The notes: generated by a model from the letters alone, not told the origin. Shown: positions 17,191 through 27,200, numbered from the stretch's first letter. The stretch is 64,000 nt of DNA from Richelia sp. CSU_2_1 (GCA_012034575.1 JAAUPF010000005.1:1-64000), one strand, 5' to 3'. A program made the numbers and translations.

Positions 17191-17252
17191 TACAGTTCGT
17201 ACAATACAGTTCGTACAATACAGTTCGTACAATACAGTTCGTACAATACAGT
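17191..17252. repeat. 14-bp tandem (iteron-like) array upstream of RHH gene
   Basis: Four exact copies of TACAGTTCGTACAA (17191-17246) and a partial fifth, ending 98 bp before the ribbon-helix-helix gene. Three units make 42 bp, near four helical turns, so every third copy faces the same side. This could be an operator array for the RHH protein, or only one of the many short tandem repeats of this genome. Confidence 0.85.
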
Positions 17253-17350
17253 AAGTCAACTCTAAGTCAATTCTTCCTGCCAAATCAACAGCCAGAAATT
17301 CCTATAAGGAATAGAAATTTAGGCATTAATAAAGTTAGGATTTTTTAATT

Positions 17351-17578
17351 ATGAGCGATTCCAGCATACCTTCCCACAGTTCCTCAGAGAAAGTGGAAGT
17401 ATCTATCCATATAGATTCTGAACTGCTAAACCAAATCAAGCACTTGACAAATGACCCGAGCAAAGTGATTGAAACTGCGATCAGGCAATGGCTCAGAGGC
17501 GAGCGCCGAGAAGACGATCTGGCTTTGAGCCTGCGCCGCAATCCCCCCGTTCCGCCTCGGGGCGAGTGGAACGATTGA
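17351..17578 (+). CDS. Small ribbon-helix-helix (CopG-like) protein
   Basis: 75 residues. After a Ser-rich start, KVEVSIHIDSELLNQIKHLTNDPSKVIETAIRQWLRGE (residues about 15-50) reads as one beta strand and two helices with the alternating pattern of RHH DNA-binding or CcdA-type antitoxin proteins. The C-terminal tail (RREDDLALSLRRNPPVPPRGEW) is Pro/Arg rich. No toxin gene follows within 380 bp, so it may be a stand-alone regulator. The 14-bp tandem array just upstream is a candidate autoregulatory site. Function not established. Confidence 0.65.
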   Translation: MSDSSIPSHSSSEKVEVSIHIDSELLNQIKHLTNDPSKVIETAIRQWLRGERREDDLALSLRRNPPVPPRGEWND

Positions 17579-17960
17579 AACCCGATCGCCCTTTTGGAAA
17601 TTCAAATCGGCAGGCGTACAATTCCCCTCGCCTGCAAACTCCGATTTGCATTGTCAGGAGCGTTTTATTTTTCTCAATTGCCGAGCCATCTTAAAAAGAC
17701 TGATAGGTTACTGCTACTATAGGTTTCTGCCTATCGATTGCGAAGCGGTTGCACTCCGGGTGAATTGGGAATGTCTAATAGCAATATTAGAAGGCTAAAA
17801 CTATATTAGTAAGAATTAGTATCAGAGGATGTCACAATTAAATTTGAGGGTTGTTTAATTTTAAAATTTTAATCTACCAAAAGGCGATATTTTTTATCTG
17901 TTACAAATGTAATAAAAGAAAAGATTACTCCCCATTATAGATATTTTCTCCGCTACTCTG
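17579..17960. other. Intergenic region without recognised gene
   Basis: About 380 bp between the RHH gene and the histidine kinase. A+T rich toward the kinase. I see no tRNA, repeat array or convincing small ORF. Confidence 0.4.
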
Positions 17961-19834
17961 ATGGACTCTAACACGTATTCCCGGCGATCGAGCCTCGCCT
18001 CTACAGCCTTCTTCCAAGAGTTAGGGGCAGAGCTAATATTTACCCAAGATGTCGAAGGTCAATATCTATCTTTCTACTGGGAAAAAGCCGAGCGGTACGC
18101 TCTTGCAGCAGAACAAATCGCCGATGGCCCCGCGAGTGAAACCCTGCAACCCATTGCTCCCGGACTGTACCTCGCCCGCCTGCGTCGCATTTTCGACACC
18201 CTCGTGCCCGAGCGCTTCAGCTATCAATTTTACTATGCAGGCAAACATTTTATTTTCGACCTGACGGCAGCTCCAGTTTTGGCCTCAAACGGCAAAGCTG
18301 AAAAAGTTTTAGTTATGGGGAGGCTGCTGGAAGATAGAGCAACAGATTGGTGCGCCCCAGACTCGGGTGAATTAATCCCTTATCCTGCCTTAGTACCTCG
18401 ATCGGACGATCTGCCAAAAATGCCGCTGGCAGCCCTCCGCATTCCCGGCAGAGCGCTACCTCCTTACTCGGAAATCGATCGCGAAATTATCTCTCAAATC
18501 GCTCAAAACCTCCACAGAACTCTAGATTTAGAAACAATTTGGCAGCAAACAGCTAACAGTTTGGGTGAAGTTTTAAACGCCAGCCGCTGCATCATCTGTT
18601 CCTATAAACAAGCCAGCAAAGAACTAGATTCCTCTGGGCTGCCAGCCTCAGAAAATCAACAAAATTCCAGCTTGCCAACGATCGAACTGCCCTCCCCCCG
18701 GAAATCGCCAACCTCGAATCGCAAACCCTGAAAGTAGTAGCCGAATACTGCCAAGCACCTTACTCTTCGATGCTGGGATTGGAATTGCGCGCCGCCGAAC
18801 AGCCGGGGTGGATTCAAACTTTAACTACTTTAGAGCCAGTAGCAGTTGATTACAGCCCGATCGTCCGCGATCCCTTCGATCGGAATTCAGTCCTCGTAGC
18901 GGCTACCTCCTATCAAAACCAACCTAACGCGCTGATCTGTTTGCACCGCTGCGGCGATGCTCCGGAGTGGACTGAGGGCGAACTCGAATTCGCCCGCAGG
19001 TTAGTCGCTCAAGTCGGCAGCGCGATCGCCCATGCTACCCTCTATCAAGAAGTAGAACAGGCCCGCGCCGCCGCTGTTGCCCTTTCCGAACTCAAAAGTC
19101 AGTTTCTCGCCAATACTTCCCACGAACTCCGCACTCCTCTCAACGGCATTATCGGCTTTCTCAAATTGATTTTGGACGGCATGGCAGACGATCCCGAAGA
19201 AGCGCGTCAATTTATCGAGGAAGCTTACGACTCGGCAGTACATTTGTTCAGTTTGATTAACGATATTTTGGATGTGGCTAAAATCGAAGCTGGCAAAATG
19301 CAGTTAGATCTTGCTCCCGTCAAACTCGGCGAATTGTTCCAGCAAGTGGAAAATTTTACGCGGGCTCAAATTCAGCAAAAGCAAAAAGGATTGCAATTTC
19401 AAATCCAAAAACCTGCCACCGAAGACGAGATTATTTTGTACGGAAACTACCAGCGATTGCTTCAGGTGATGTTGAATCTGGTGGGCAATGCGATTAAATT
19501 TACCAGCGAAGGCGGAATTCGCATCAGTGCCGAAATCATCGAGAAAAAAGTAACAGTTCATAACTGCCAACTTCCCGGAACGGTCAAAATCCGAGTTGCC
19601 GATACGGGGATTGGGGTTTCTCTGGACAAGCAAGACAAATTATTTGAGTCATTTTTTCAAGTTGATGGCGATCGGACCAGGCAATATGGCGGCACTGGTT
19701 TGGGATTGGCTATCTCTCAAAAACTGGTGGAAGCTATGGGAGGTACGGTAAATTTTTACAGCATGGGGGAAGGACTCGGATCTACCGTTACTTTTACTGT
19801 GCCGCTTTATCAAAAACCGCTGTTTAAAAATTAG
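17961..19834 (+). pseudogene. GAF-domain sensor histidine kinase, interrupted by a -1 frameshift
   Basis: Two adjacent frames make one protein. Frame one (17961-18731) encodes a PAS-like N-terminus (FFQELGAELIFTQDVEGQYLSFYW) and the first part of a GAF domain (ETIWQQTANSLGEVLNASRCIICSYK). Frame two continues with the rest of the GAF (LKVVAEYCQAPYSSMLGLEL), then HisKA with FLANTSHELRTPLNGI (phospho-His), the N box LNLVGNAIKF, G1 ADTGIGV, and G2 GGTGLGLAIS. The switch maps to a C6 tract at 18694-18699: one more C would give ELPSPPEIANLESQTLKVVAEY in one frame. No membrane helix; a soluble sensor. Either a sequencing deletion or a real mutation. Confidence 0.8.
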
Positions 19835-19968
19835 GCATCAGTCATCAACCATCAGTGAATTGTAATACGGGCGATCGACTTTTCTTTATGCTTTCGGATG
19901 CGCCACCACCAACATCTTCGGATCGCAGAGAAAATTTCGCGATCGACACCTCTGACAAAAAAACAGAA

Positions 19969-21099
19969 TTAATCCAACAAATTTTGACGCGGTTTAAAAG
20001 TTGCAATTTGCCGCAATTTCTCATATAATTCCCGTTCCTCATCGCTAATTTCTTTAGGAATTTCTACACTAATTTCTACTAACTGATCTCCCCGATCGCC
20101 CTTGCCTGTGGGATAGCCTTTATTAGCCAAGCGCAACCGCTTTCCCGAGGGAACTCCCGGCGGCAATTTCATTTTTACCAAGCCATCTAGCGTCGGCACT
20201 TCCACATCACCGCCCAAGACAGCTTCGCAGGGAGTCAGCGGCAATTCGCAACAAATATCCGCCCCTTCCAACCTAAAAAATGGATGGGGAGAAACAGTAA
20301 TTTTCAAATACAAATCGCCGCCGCCAATTCCTTGATTTCGCAAGCGAATTCGCTGCCCGGATACCATTGCTGGAGGCATTTCTACCTCGATCGATCGCCC
20401 GTCTTCCAAACGAATTCTTTCAATTCCTCCCGAATAAGCTCTTTCCAAACGCAAAGTTAAGCGGGCCTCAATATCCTTTCTAACTTCTCGCTCTTCATAT
20501 TCTCTCGGTTCCCTTCTGATTTCTCGATCGTCAAATTCCCTAGCTTCCCTTCTGATTTCTCGATCGTCAAATTCCCTAGCTTCCCTTCTGATTTCTCGAT
20601 CGAGATTTTCCCTTCTCCCATCGCGAGAATTAGCTACATAACTCGATTTCTTGGGCGCAGTATTCCAAGGTTCGGGAGCATCCAGGGGTGCATCGTTTGG
20701 TGTCGCTATCCTCACTTCTCGACGCCTGCCCAGCACTTGATCGAAAAATTTATCAAAATCAGAGTAATCGCTAAAATCAACGTTATCGGCTGTTTTTCTG
20801 CCGCTAGACTTACCATTTCCCCAAGATCCAAAATTGGGAAGTTTTACCCCTTGCTTGCCTTGAAATCCCTTTTGCTTCCAGAATTTACTAAACTGGTCGT
20901 ATTGAGTGCGCTTGTCGATATCCGACAGCACATCGTAAGCTTCGTTAATATCTTTAAACCTATCTTCAGCAGCTTTATCACCCGGATTGACATCGGGGTG
21001 CAACTGCCTGGCCAATCGGCGGTAGGCTTTTTTTATCTCATCAGTTGTAGCGTCTCTAGAAACTCCGAGAATTTGATAGTAATTGCGAAAGTTCTGCAT
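19969..21099 (-). CDS. dnaJ: DnaJ-family co-chaperone without zinc finger (type II/CbpA-like)
   Basis: 376 residues. The J domain (residues 5-70) has the HPD loop [12 protein letters not shown], then a linker with [12 protein letters not shown]. The middle (about 165-215) holds three tandem 12-13 residue charged repeats ([12 protein letters not shown], last copy diverged). The C-terminal substrate-binding domains begin [14 protein letters not shown] and [21 protein letters not shown]. The CXXCXGXG zinc motifs of type I DnaJ are absent. It should stimulate DnaK ATPase and deliver clients. A dnaK gene lies 0.8 kb upstream on the same strand, with a four-helix-bundle gene between. Confidence 0.9.
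   Translation of the reverse strand: MQNFRNYYQILGVSRDATTDEIKKAYRRLARQLHPDVNPGDKAAEDRFKDINEAYDVLSDIDKRTQYDQFSKFWKQKGFQGKQGVKLPNFGSWGNGKSSGRKTADNVDFSDYSDFDKFFDQVLGRRREVRIATPNDAPLDAPEPWNTAPKKSSYVANSRDGRRENLDREIRREAREFDDREIRREAREFDDREIRREPREYEEREVRKDIEARLTLRLERAYSGGIERIRLEDGRSIEVEMPPAMVSGQRIRLRNQGIGGGDLYLKITVSPHPFFRLEGADICCELPLTPCEAVLGGDVEVPTLDGLVKMKLPPGVPSGKRLRLANKGYPTGKGDRGDQLVEISVEIPKEISDEERELYEKLRQIATFKPRQNLLD
20510..20605. repeat. In-frame tandem repeat inside dnaJ
   Basis: Near-identical units of about 36 bp (TTCTGATTTCTCGATCGTCA on the plus strand) encode the charged repeats [12 protein letters not shown]. Adjacent copies are nearly identical in DNA, so the expansion is recent and the number may vary between strains. 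Confidence 0.75.
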
Positions 21100-21104
21100 A
21101 ATTT

Positions 21105-21260
21105 AAAGAAGGAAGAAGGAAGAAGGCAGAAGGCAGAAGGATGAGGGAGGAAGAAGGCAGAAGGAAGGAAGAAGGATGAGGAAAAAGGAAGAAGTCAAGG
21201 TAAGATCAGAAAAATGACGGAACAAGAAAGGAAGAAGAAGGAAGTATGACGAATTAGAAT
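21105..21260. repeat. Purine-rich GAAGGAAGAAGG-type low-complexity repeat
   Basis: Irregular tandem GAAGGAA/GGCAGAAGG units just upstream of dnaJ on the minus strand. The complementary pyrimidine version occurs at 21766-21853 and 39460-39537. Non-coding; open frames in it are low-complexity artefacts. Confidence 0.75.
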
Positions 21261-21266
21261 GAGGTT

Positions 21267-21617
21267 TTATTGTTGCAGTTTTTTGATTGTACTGACAATT
21301 AGTCGCGTAAGTTCATCTACTTCTCGGATAACGGGTGAGATTTTTTCTGGTGTTGCTAATCCCACTTTTTCAGATATCACTAGATGAGTATCCAGTTCTC
21401 TGAGGGAACCGAGTGCTATTTGCAAATATCGAATATATTCTTGTCTGCTACCGCGTCCGTATCCCTCAGCAATATTAGCTGGTACTGATACAGATGCACG
21501 CCTAATTTGACTGGTAAGACCGTAAATTTCAGATGAATGAAATGATTTGGTCAATTCGTAGCATATTTGACAAAGATAAATTCCTCGCTGCCAGATGTAT
21601 TGTTCTCTATGACTCAT
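21267..21617 (-). CDS. Four helix bundle protein (S23/IVP-like family)
   Basis: 116 residues, all helical. Motifs SSEIYGLTSQIRRASVSVPANIAEGYGR and SRQEYIRYLQIALGSLRELDTHL (given as two separated blocks) are the family signature first seen in 23S rRNA intervening sequences and common as stand-alone genes in bacteria. Function unknown; suggested nucleic-acid or protein scaffolding. Here it is a normal protein gene, with no rRNA nearby, placed between dnaJ and dnaK on the same strand. Flanked on both sides by purine/pyrimidine repeats, so it may have been moved in. Confidence 0.85.
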   Translation of the reverse strand: MSHREQYIWQRGIYLCQICYELTKSFHSSEIYGLTSQIRRASVSVPANIAEGYGRGSRQEYIRYLQIALGSLRELDTHLVISEKVGLATPEKISPVIREVDELTRLIVSTIKKLQQ

Positions 21618-21855
21618 TAAACATATTTTTCTCCTCGATCCTACAGCATCTCATATCTAACTTACAGAATTTTACCCTCTCCACAAATAGGAAATTAAAA
21701 GCCTTGAGTAAGAAGTTTCAGGAAAAGAGCCCTAGTGAATTTTACAATAAAAATTAGCTCTTTTCCTTCTTCCTTTTTCTTTCCCTTCTTTTCCTTGTTC
21801 CTTCTTTCGTCCCTTCTCTACCTTCTGCCTTCTGCCTTCTGCCTTCTTCCTTCAA

Positions 21856-23937
21856 TTACAGCCAATCATCATCGTCGTCCCAATCATCGCTTTGACTTTG
21901 ATAGGGGCGAGTCGATCGCCCGCTGTTATTTCGCCGATCGGAGGTGCGATCGTAGGGGCGATCGTTGGAGCGATCGTAGGGATCTGGCTGGCGATCGACG
22001 GTCGATCGGCGGTAGGGTTTAGGATTTTGATAGTATCCGCTATCATCGCTGCGCCGTTTGTTATTATCCCCGCTAAAAGTTCGCTTCACTGATTCAAAGA
22101 AATCATCATCTTCATCATCCATTGCGAAGGCTGCAATTTCCCGATTCAAATCGTAAAGAGCATCCTGCAAATCCGATCCGGCTTGGTCAACTCCTCGCTC
22201 ATCATTGCGTTCCAAACTATCGCGCAATTCGCGGATTAAATTTTCGATCCGCTGGCGGCTTCTTTGAGCGAATTGCATCCCCCGATCGAGCGCAACTTCC
22301 CGCAATTGTCGCTCGGCTTGATAAGCTAAAGCTTCAGCGCGATTGCGTTTTTCCACTCTTTCCCGCTGTAATCGATCTGCTTGAGAATACTGTTCGGCAT
22401 CGCGAATCATTTGATTCACTTCTTCCTGAGTTAAAGTCGAAGCACCTTGGACGGTAATGCTTTGTTCTCTGCCCGTAGTTTTGTCCAAAGCAGTCACCAA
22501 CAGCATTCCATTTGCATCAATATCAAAAGCTACTTGTACTTGCGGAATTCCCCGAGGGGCTGGCGGAATTCCACTCAGTTTAAACCGCCCCAAAGATTTG
22601 TTATCTTTAGCTAATTCCCGTTCGCCTTGGACGATGTGAACTTCTACCACAGTTTGGTTGTTTTCCGCAGTCGAAAAAATGTCCGATCGCCGCACCGGAA
22701 TGGTAGTATTGCGGGGAATCAGTTTTTTCATCACGCCCCCGATCGTTTCCAATCCCAGGGATAGAGGCGTTACGTCCAACAGCAAAACATCGCGCACGTC
22801 ACCGCCCAAAATTCCCGCTTGAATTGCCGCACCAACAGCCACAACTTCATCAGGATTGACATTTTGATTGGGATCTCGATCGATCAAACTGCGCACGATT
22901 TCCTGCACCAAAGGAATCCGGCTCGAACCGCCCACCAACACAACTTCATCAATCCGAGACGGACTCATATTTGCATCGGCCAAAGCTTGTTTTACCGGAC
23001 GGCGCAACCGCTGCACCAAATCGCCGCACAAACCCTCAAACTGACCGCGAGTCAAGCGAGTTTCTAAATGCAAAGGACCGTCTTCATTCGCATCGATAAA
23101 CGGCAAATTAATTTCAGTAACGCCAACACCAGAAAGTTCTCTTTTCGCTTTTTCCGCCGCTTCCATCAAACGCTGCAAAGCTTGGCGGTTGCGGCGCAAA
23201 TCAACTCCTTCTTTTTCTAAAAATTGTTCTGCCAGCCAATCAACTATTTTCTGGTCGAAATCATTGCCGCCCAATTGAGTATCGCCGCTGGTAGCTTTAA
23301 CTTCAAAAACGCCATCCCCAACTTCGAGAATTGACACGTCAAAAGTACCGCCGCCCAAGTCAAAAACTAAAATAGTTTGACTTTCCTTTCTATCCAAACC
23401 GTAAGCCAAAGAAGCCGCCGTCGGTTCATTTAAAATCCGCTTGACATCGAGTCCCGCAATGCGTCCCGCATCTCGCGTTGCTTGGCGTTGCGAGTCGTTA
23501 AAATAAGCCGGAACAGTAATTACAGCCCCCGTCACTTCCTGTCCCAAATAGCGACTGGCTTCATCGGCCAATTTTCGCAAAATCATCGCCGAAAGTTCTT
23601 CTGGGGCGAAGTTTTTTTTCAATCGAGGACACTTGATTTTGATATTGCCGATATCGTCACGCCCGACTGTGTAAGCGACTCGCTTCGATTCTGGAGTCAG
23701 TTCGTTATATTTGCGTCCGATATACCGCTTGACGGCGTAAAACGTATTTTGCGGGTTGAGGACTGTTTGACGCCTCGCCATTTCTCCCACAAGGCGTTCT
23801 CCTTCTTTGGTAAAACCAACCACCGAGGGAGTCGTGCGCAGCCCTTCCGAGTTGGCAATCACAACCGGCTTGCCACCTTCCATGACGGCTACTACTGAGT
23901 TTGTCGTTCCGAGGTCAATGCCAACTACTTTGCCCAT
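21856..23937 (-). CDS. dnaK: Chaperone DnaK (Hsp70), cyanobacterial DnaK1-like
   Basis: 693 residues. Seen: [13 protein letters not shown] (phosphate 1), [26 protein letters not shown] (phosphate 2), [14 protein letters not shown] (adenosine motif), linker [13 protein letters not shown] and the beta-sandwich substrate domain. After the helical lid the tail is unlike EEVD-type: about 60 residues rich in Arg, Asp, Ser and Tyr ([11 protein letters not shown]) ending in an acidic run [11 protein letters not shown]-terminus and length are closest, from memory, to the DnaK1 class of the several cyanobacterial Hsp70s. No CIRCE element was seen upstream. Probably works with the dnaJ gene downstream. 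Confidence 0.93.
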   Translation of the reverse strand: MGKVVGIDLGTTNSVVAVMEGGKPVVIANSEGLRTTPSVVGFTKEGERLVGEMARRQTVLNPQNTFYAVKRYIGRKYNELTPESKRVAYTVGRDDIGNIKIKCPRLKKNFAPEELSAMILRKLADEASRYLGQEVTGAVITVPAYFNDSQRQATRDAGRIAGLDVKRILNEPTAASLAYGLDRKESQTILVFDLGGGTFDVSILEVGDGVFEVKATSGDTQLGGNDFDQKIVDWLAEQFLEKEGVDLRRNRQALQRLMEAAEKAKRELSGVGVTEINLPFIDANEDGPLHLETRLTRGQFEGLCGDLVQRLRRPVKQALADANMSPSRIDEVVLVGGSSRIPLVQEIVRSLIDRDPNQNVNPDEVVAVGAAIQAGILGGDVRDVLLLDVTPLSLGLETIGGVMKKLIPRNTTIPVRRSDIFSTAENNQTVVEVHIVQGERELAKDNKSLGRFKLSGIPPAPRGIPQVQVAFDIDANGMLLVTALDKTTGREQSITVQGASTLTQEEVNQMIRDAEQYSQADRLQRERVEKRNRAEALAYQAERQLREVALDRGMQFAQRSRQRIENLIRELRDSLERNDERGVDQAGSDLQDALYDLNREIAAFAMDDEDDDFFESVKRTFSGDNNKRRSDDSGYYQNPKPYRRSTVDRQPDPYDRSNDRPYDRTSDRRNNSGRSTRPYQSQSDDWDDDDDWL

Positions 23938-24520
23938 GCGTCAGTTTTCTCCTGTGGCGTTGTGTAACTTTTTCAATATATAAGCGTTGAGGGCGATCGA
24001 ATTTATTGTACCTTGTCGAGCTGCAGGGCTGTGGGGGGGTTGCCTCACTCGAGGCTGAGGTTGTATGCGGATGGGCGCGATCGCGGTAGCATCAATTTAA
24101 CTCTGATTCCCTAACAAAGCCATACAATGTAAGTAATTAGGTGTTAGGTGTTAGGTGGTAGGTAGTAGGTAGTAGGTAAGTAGGTGAGTGGAAAAATACA
24201 TAAGTGTTTCCGAAGAGAGCGTAACAAAGTGGAGCGAAGCAATCGCATAGGTTTTGAGTCCTTATTATTAGGTGTTCGGTTTGAGGGTTGAGGTTTTTTC
24301 GTGCCACCTACAACAAAAAAACATCATTCCACCCATTACCTTTTTCTTCCTTCTTTCTGATGACAACTGACAACTGATGACTCACAATCTATCGACTACC
24401 TCTTTCTTCTTTCTTTCTGATGACAACTGACAGACGATCGCGAGCGGGGACGCTCGCACTACAACGATCGACTCTTCCTTCTACTTAGCAAATTTATTTA
24501 TCAAGCGGGAGCCGAAAATT
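23938..24520. other. Intergenic region with low-copy tandem repeats
   Basis: About 580 bp between dnaK and the flavin monooxygenase. At 24137-24185 there is a GGTGTTA/GGTAGTA tandem run. Later come two copies of a TTTCTTTCTGATGACAACTG segment (24351 and 24411 areas) and a short inverted GCGAGCG/CGCTCGC at about 24440. No gene recognised. Confidence 0.5.
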
Positions 24521-25771
24521 ATGGCTGTCAACTCGATCGAGCATTCTGAATTAACTCAAATTCATCCTGTCATCGACTCGCAAGAAACAAACTGCTGCAT
24601 CGTGGGAGGCGGACCTGCTGGCGCTGTTTTAGCATTGCTGTTAGCGCGAGAAAATATTCCGGTGATGCTGCTAGAAACGCACAAAGATTTTGATCGAGAA
24701 TTTCGTGGCGATACACTGCATCCGTCAGTCATGGAAATTATGGAGCAATTGGGAATAGCCGAAAAATTGCTAGAATTGCCCCATACAAAAATGCACAAAC
24801 TCTCGATCCAAGCTGCTGGGAATACAAACACTCTCGTAGATTTGACCTGTCTCAAAACCAAATATCCTTACATTACTATCCTTCCGCAAGTCAAGTTTCT
24901 GGAATTCATCACCGCCGAAGCGCAGCGCTACCCAAATTTTCAGCTCGTAATGGGAGCAAACGCGCAAGAATTGATTCAAGAAAATGGGGAGATTTGCGGC
25001 ATTCGATATCGAGGACATGGGGGATGGCATGAAGTTCGATCGACCCTAACTATCGGTGCCGACGGTCGCTTTTCTCGCCTGCGCCAACTAGCAGGTTTTG
25101 AACCGATTAAAACTTCCCCGCCGATGGATGTTTTGTGGTTCCGTTTGTCGCGCAATCCCGGCGATGTCAAAGATTTAGGTGTGGCGGGGCGAGCGGCTGG
25201 CGGTCATTTATTCGTGCAGATCGATCGCTTGGATTACTGGCAAATCGGTTATGTAATTCTCAAAGGTAGCTATCAAAAATTGCGCGATTTAGGTATCGAA
25301 AATTTGCAAAAATCGATTGTCAAAATAGCGCCGGAATTTGGCGATCGAATCGAGCAATTAAAAGACTGGTCGCAAATATCATTTCTCTCGGTAGAATCGA
25401 GTCGCCTGCCGCGCTGGTATCGCCCCGGTTTGTTGTTAATTGGAGATGCGGCTCACGTCATGTCGCCCGTCGGTGGCGTGGGAATTAATTATGCGATTCA
25501 AGATGCTGTAGTTGCGGCAAATGTACTCAGCACACCCTTGAAAAAACATCATTTGCATTTGTGGGATTTAGCAGAGGTGCAGCGACAGCGGGAATGGCCT
25601 ACACGCATCATTCAAACATTTCAATCTTTAGTGCAGGAACAAATTATTAAAGGAGCGTTAGATATCGATCGACAGTTTACACCGCCACCTGTTTTAAAAT
25701 TACCAATTGTCCGCAAATTGCTAGCGCGATTGATTGGTTTTGGAGTCGATCGAGTGCGCCTGCAAAATTGA
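24521..25771 (+). CDS. FAD-dependent aromatic-ring monooxygenase-like protein (UbiH/PHBH family)
   Basis: 416 residues. The N-terminal dinucleotide fold NCCIVGGGPAGAVLALLLARE (about 25-45, in pieces) is followed by the FAD-contact segment FRGDTLHPSVMEIMEQLG, a mid-protein GADGRFSRLRQLAG (the 'DG' motif binding both FAD and NADPH) and the 'GD' motif LLIGDAAHVMSPVGGVGINYA. These three define class A flavoprotein hydroxylases. Soluble. Substrate not readable; in cyanobacteria relatives act on quinone or secondary-metabolite rings. Stand-alone gene. Confidence 0.85.
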   Translation: MAVNSIEHSELTQIHPVIDSQETNCCIVGGGPAGAVLALLLARENIPVMLLETHKDFDREFRGDTLHPSVMEIMEQLGIAEKLLELPHTKMHKLSIQAAGNTNTLVDLTCLKTKYPYITILPQVKFLEFITAEAQRYPNFQLVMGANAQELIQENGEICGIRYRGHGGWHEVRSTLTIGADGRFSRLRQLAGFEPIKTSPPMDVLWFRLSRNPGDVKDLGVAGRAAGGHLFVQIDRLDYWQIGYVILKGSYQKLRDLGIENLQKSIVKIAPEFGDRIEQLKDWSQISFLSVESSRLPRWYRPGLLLIGDAAHVMSPVGGVGINYAIQDAVVAANVLSTPLKKHHLHLWDLAEVQRQREWPTRIIQTFQSLVQEQIIKGALDIDRQFTPPPVLKLPIVRKLLARLIGFGVDRVRLQN

Positions 25772-25941
25772 TATCGTACATCTATAGCTAGTCTAAATGA
25801 GTAGTAAATTTTTCACCCCACCCCATCCCTCACGCCACTTCCTCGACTTGGGGGGACCCCAAGATCCCAGTGGCTTCCCTTACTAAGGGAAGGGAGTAAG
25901 AGAGAGATTGTAGATTTAAACTTGCTATATACTTAAGTTAG

Positions 25942-26028
25942 AAGGAATTAAAAGCTGCAGGGGGGAATCCCGAAAAAGCTGGTTGGCTGGAATGGGAAGC
26001 CATTCAACATGAATTTGATGAAGATTGA
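25942..26028 (+). pseudogene. Possible gene remnant (C-terminal 28 codons)
   Basis: An open frame between two stops without a start codon. It encodes NPEKAGWLEWEAIQHEFDED then stop, with protein-like composition, 160 bp before a VapB-like gene. It reads like the tail of a small protein whose 5' part is gone. I cannot name the family. Confidence 0.25.
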
Positions 26029-26062
26029 GGTTATTGTAAGTATGAATTCTGCACGAGAGGTC

Positions 26063-26126
26063 AGAAACCGGGTTTTTTCGACAATCTTTGGCATTCACCT
26101 ACAGGCTTGGGAAAAACCCGGTTTCT
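26063..26126. repeat. 64-bp element with perfect 15-bp inverted ends
   Basis: AGAAACCGGGTTTTT (26063-26077) and its exact complement AAAAACCCGGTTTCT (26112-26126) flank a 34-bp loop, just upstream of the VapBC operon. It could be a non-autonomous mobile palindrome. The run of six T after the first arm also allows terminator-like behaviour. Confidence 0.7.
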
Positions 26127-26175
26127 CGGGCAGAGATGAGTAAGGCATGACAAAATTGAATTACAATACAAACTC

Positions 26176-26183
26176 AAGGAGGT
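26176..26183 (+). promoter_or_regulatory. Strong Shine-Dalgarno of the antitoxin gene
   Basis: AAGGAGGT lies 7 bases before the ATG at 26191. It is the best ribosome-binding site I saw in the window, fitting the need for excess antitoxin. Confidence 0.75.
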
Positions 26184-26190
26184 TAGAATT

Positions 26191-26445
26191 ATGCAAACTA
26201 TTAAAGTTCGATCGCGCGTAGATTCCGACGGAATGTTGCATTTGCAAATCCCCGGCGGTATCAAAGATACAGATTTGGAAGTTGTTGTTGTTTTCCAGCC
26301 CGTAGCACCCGCAACTCAGGCTAAAACGCCGGAAGAATTAGGCTGGTCGCCCGGTTTTTTTGAGACAGTAATAGGAAGTTGGGAGGGAGAACCTCTTGTT
26401 CGTCCCGAACAGTTGGAATATGAAATTCGGGAGGAATTGCTGTGA
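26191..26445 (+). CDS. VapB-like antitoxin
   Basis: 84 residues. N-terminal strands MQTIKVRSRVDSDGMLHLQIP, then DLEVVVVFQPV, look like an AbrB-like or short beta-rich DNA-binding part. The C-terminal helix region (PEELGWSPGFFETVIGSWEGEPLVR) is the typical toxin-wrapping tail of cyanobacterial VapB partners. Strong SD upstream; the last codons overlap the PIN gene start (GTGA, 26442-26445), giving translational coupling. Expected to neutralise the PIN toxin and repress its own operon. Confidence 0.8.
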   Translation: MQTIKVRSRVDSDGMLHLQIPGGIKDTDLEVVVVFQPVAPATQAKTPEELGWSPGFFETVIGSWEGEPLVRPEQLEYEIREELL

Positions 26446-26852
26446 TTTATCTTTTAGACACCAATACTTGCATTCGTTTGTTAAATCCCGATCGCAACTC
26501 ATCGGTATCTCGCCGACTAGCAATGATGCAGTCAGATGACGTAACATTATGTTCTGTCGTTCAAGCAGAACTTTATTGGGGGGCTTTTAGAAGTTCGCGT
26601 CGAGATAGCAATTTAGCTCGACTAGAACGCTTTTTCAGTGAATTTGTCAGCTTGCCTTTTGATGACGAATCTGCCATAATTTACGGTCAAATTCGCGCTC
26701 AACTAGCTGCATCTGGAACCCCGATCGGTCCTAATGACCTCTTAATTGCCTCGATCGCTCTTGCAAACAATCTAATTCTGGTAACTCACAATACCCGCGA
26801 GTTTAGCCGCGTTGAAGGTTTGCGTTTGGAAGATTGGGAGATAGAGACATAA
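26442..26852 (+). CDS. vapC: VapC-type PIN-domain ribonuclease toxin
   Basis: 136 residues, starting with GTG overlapping the antitoxin stop. Acidic residues in the VapC order: YLLDTNTC (Asp), VVQAELYWGA (Glu), IGPNDLLIAS (Asp) and THNTREFSRVEGL. PIN toxins cleave tRNA or rRNA with Mg2+. The sequence is complete and has the usual length, so the module is probably functional. It differs from the other PIN gene of the window (13172-13591) in having a VapB-type rather than HicB-type partner. Confidence 0.9.
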   Translation: MIYLLDTNTCIRLLNPDRNSSVSRRLAMMQSDDVTLCSVVQAELYWGAFRSSRRDSNLARLERFFSEFVSLPFDDESAIIYGQIRAQLAASGTPIGPNDLLIASIALANNLILVTHNTREFSRVEGLRLEDWEIET

Positions 26853-26964
26853 GTTTAGCTACTGGGGAAGGAGAGAGCGATCGCGCTTTAAGATGTTGAA
26901 GTGGGATGCCAGTAGCTTTTAACAATTTTTTTACAAGACAATGACTGAATTGCTAGGTATACTC

Positions 26965-27069
26965 TCATTGCCATTCGCGAAAAAATCGCTCGTCCTCAAC
27001 CCACTCTATTTTGAATTGGCTTTCCAAATCGTTCAGCGCAACATTTCTCCCTTGAATATTTTGTACCAT
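26965..27069 (-). pseudogene. N-terminal remnant of a cyanobacterial PD-(D/E)XK-like hypothetical protein
   Basis: 34 codons (MVQNIQGRNVALNDLESQF, then KIEWVEDERFFREWQ, stop). The pattern 'LxDLExxFxxxxVEDExFFxEWQ' is, from memory, the start of a widespread cyanobacterial nuclease-like hypothetical family of more than 200 residues. Everything after Trp-Gln is missing, so this is a truncated relic next to VapBC. Confidence 0.45.
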
Positions 27070-27200
27070 AACCTCAAACAATTTATCAAATATTTTCTTA
27101 ATTCATAATAGCAAAACTTGCTTAAATTACGTTAAAAACCTTAAATAATTGAGCTTGTAAAAACAGGGTATTGCTGAATAAGGGCAACACCCGCAGTCCG

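Noticed and set aside
18690-18735. Programmed frameshift in the histidine kinase
   Set aside because: No slippery heptamer or stimulatory structure was evident; four other genes show the same one-base loss, so a sequence error is simpler.
21735-22022. 95-codon ORF opposite the dnaK tail
   Set aside because: Made of pyrimidine-repeat translation and the complement of the Arg/Asp-rich tail.
23938-24010. CIRCE heat-shock operator before dnaK
   Set aside because: I looked for TTAGCACTC-N9-GAGTGCTAA and did not find it.
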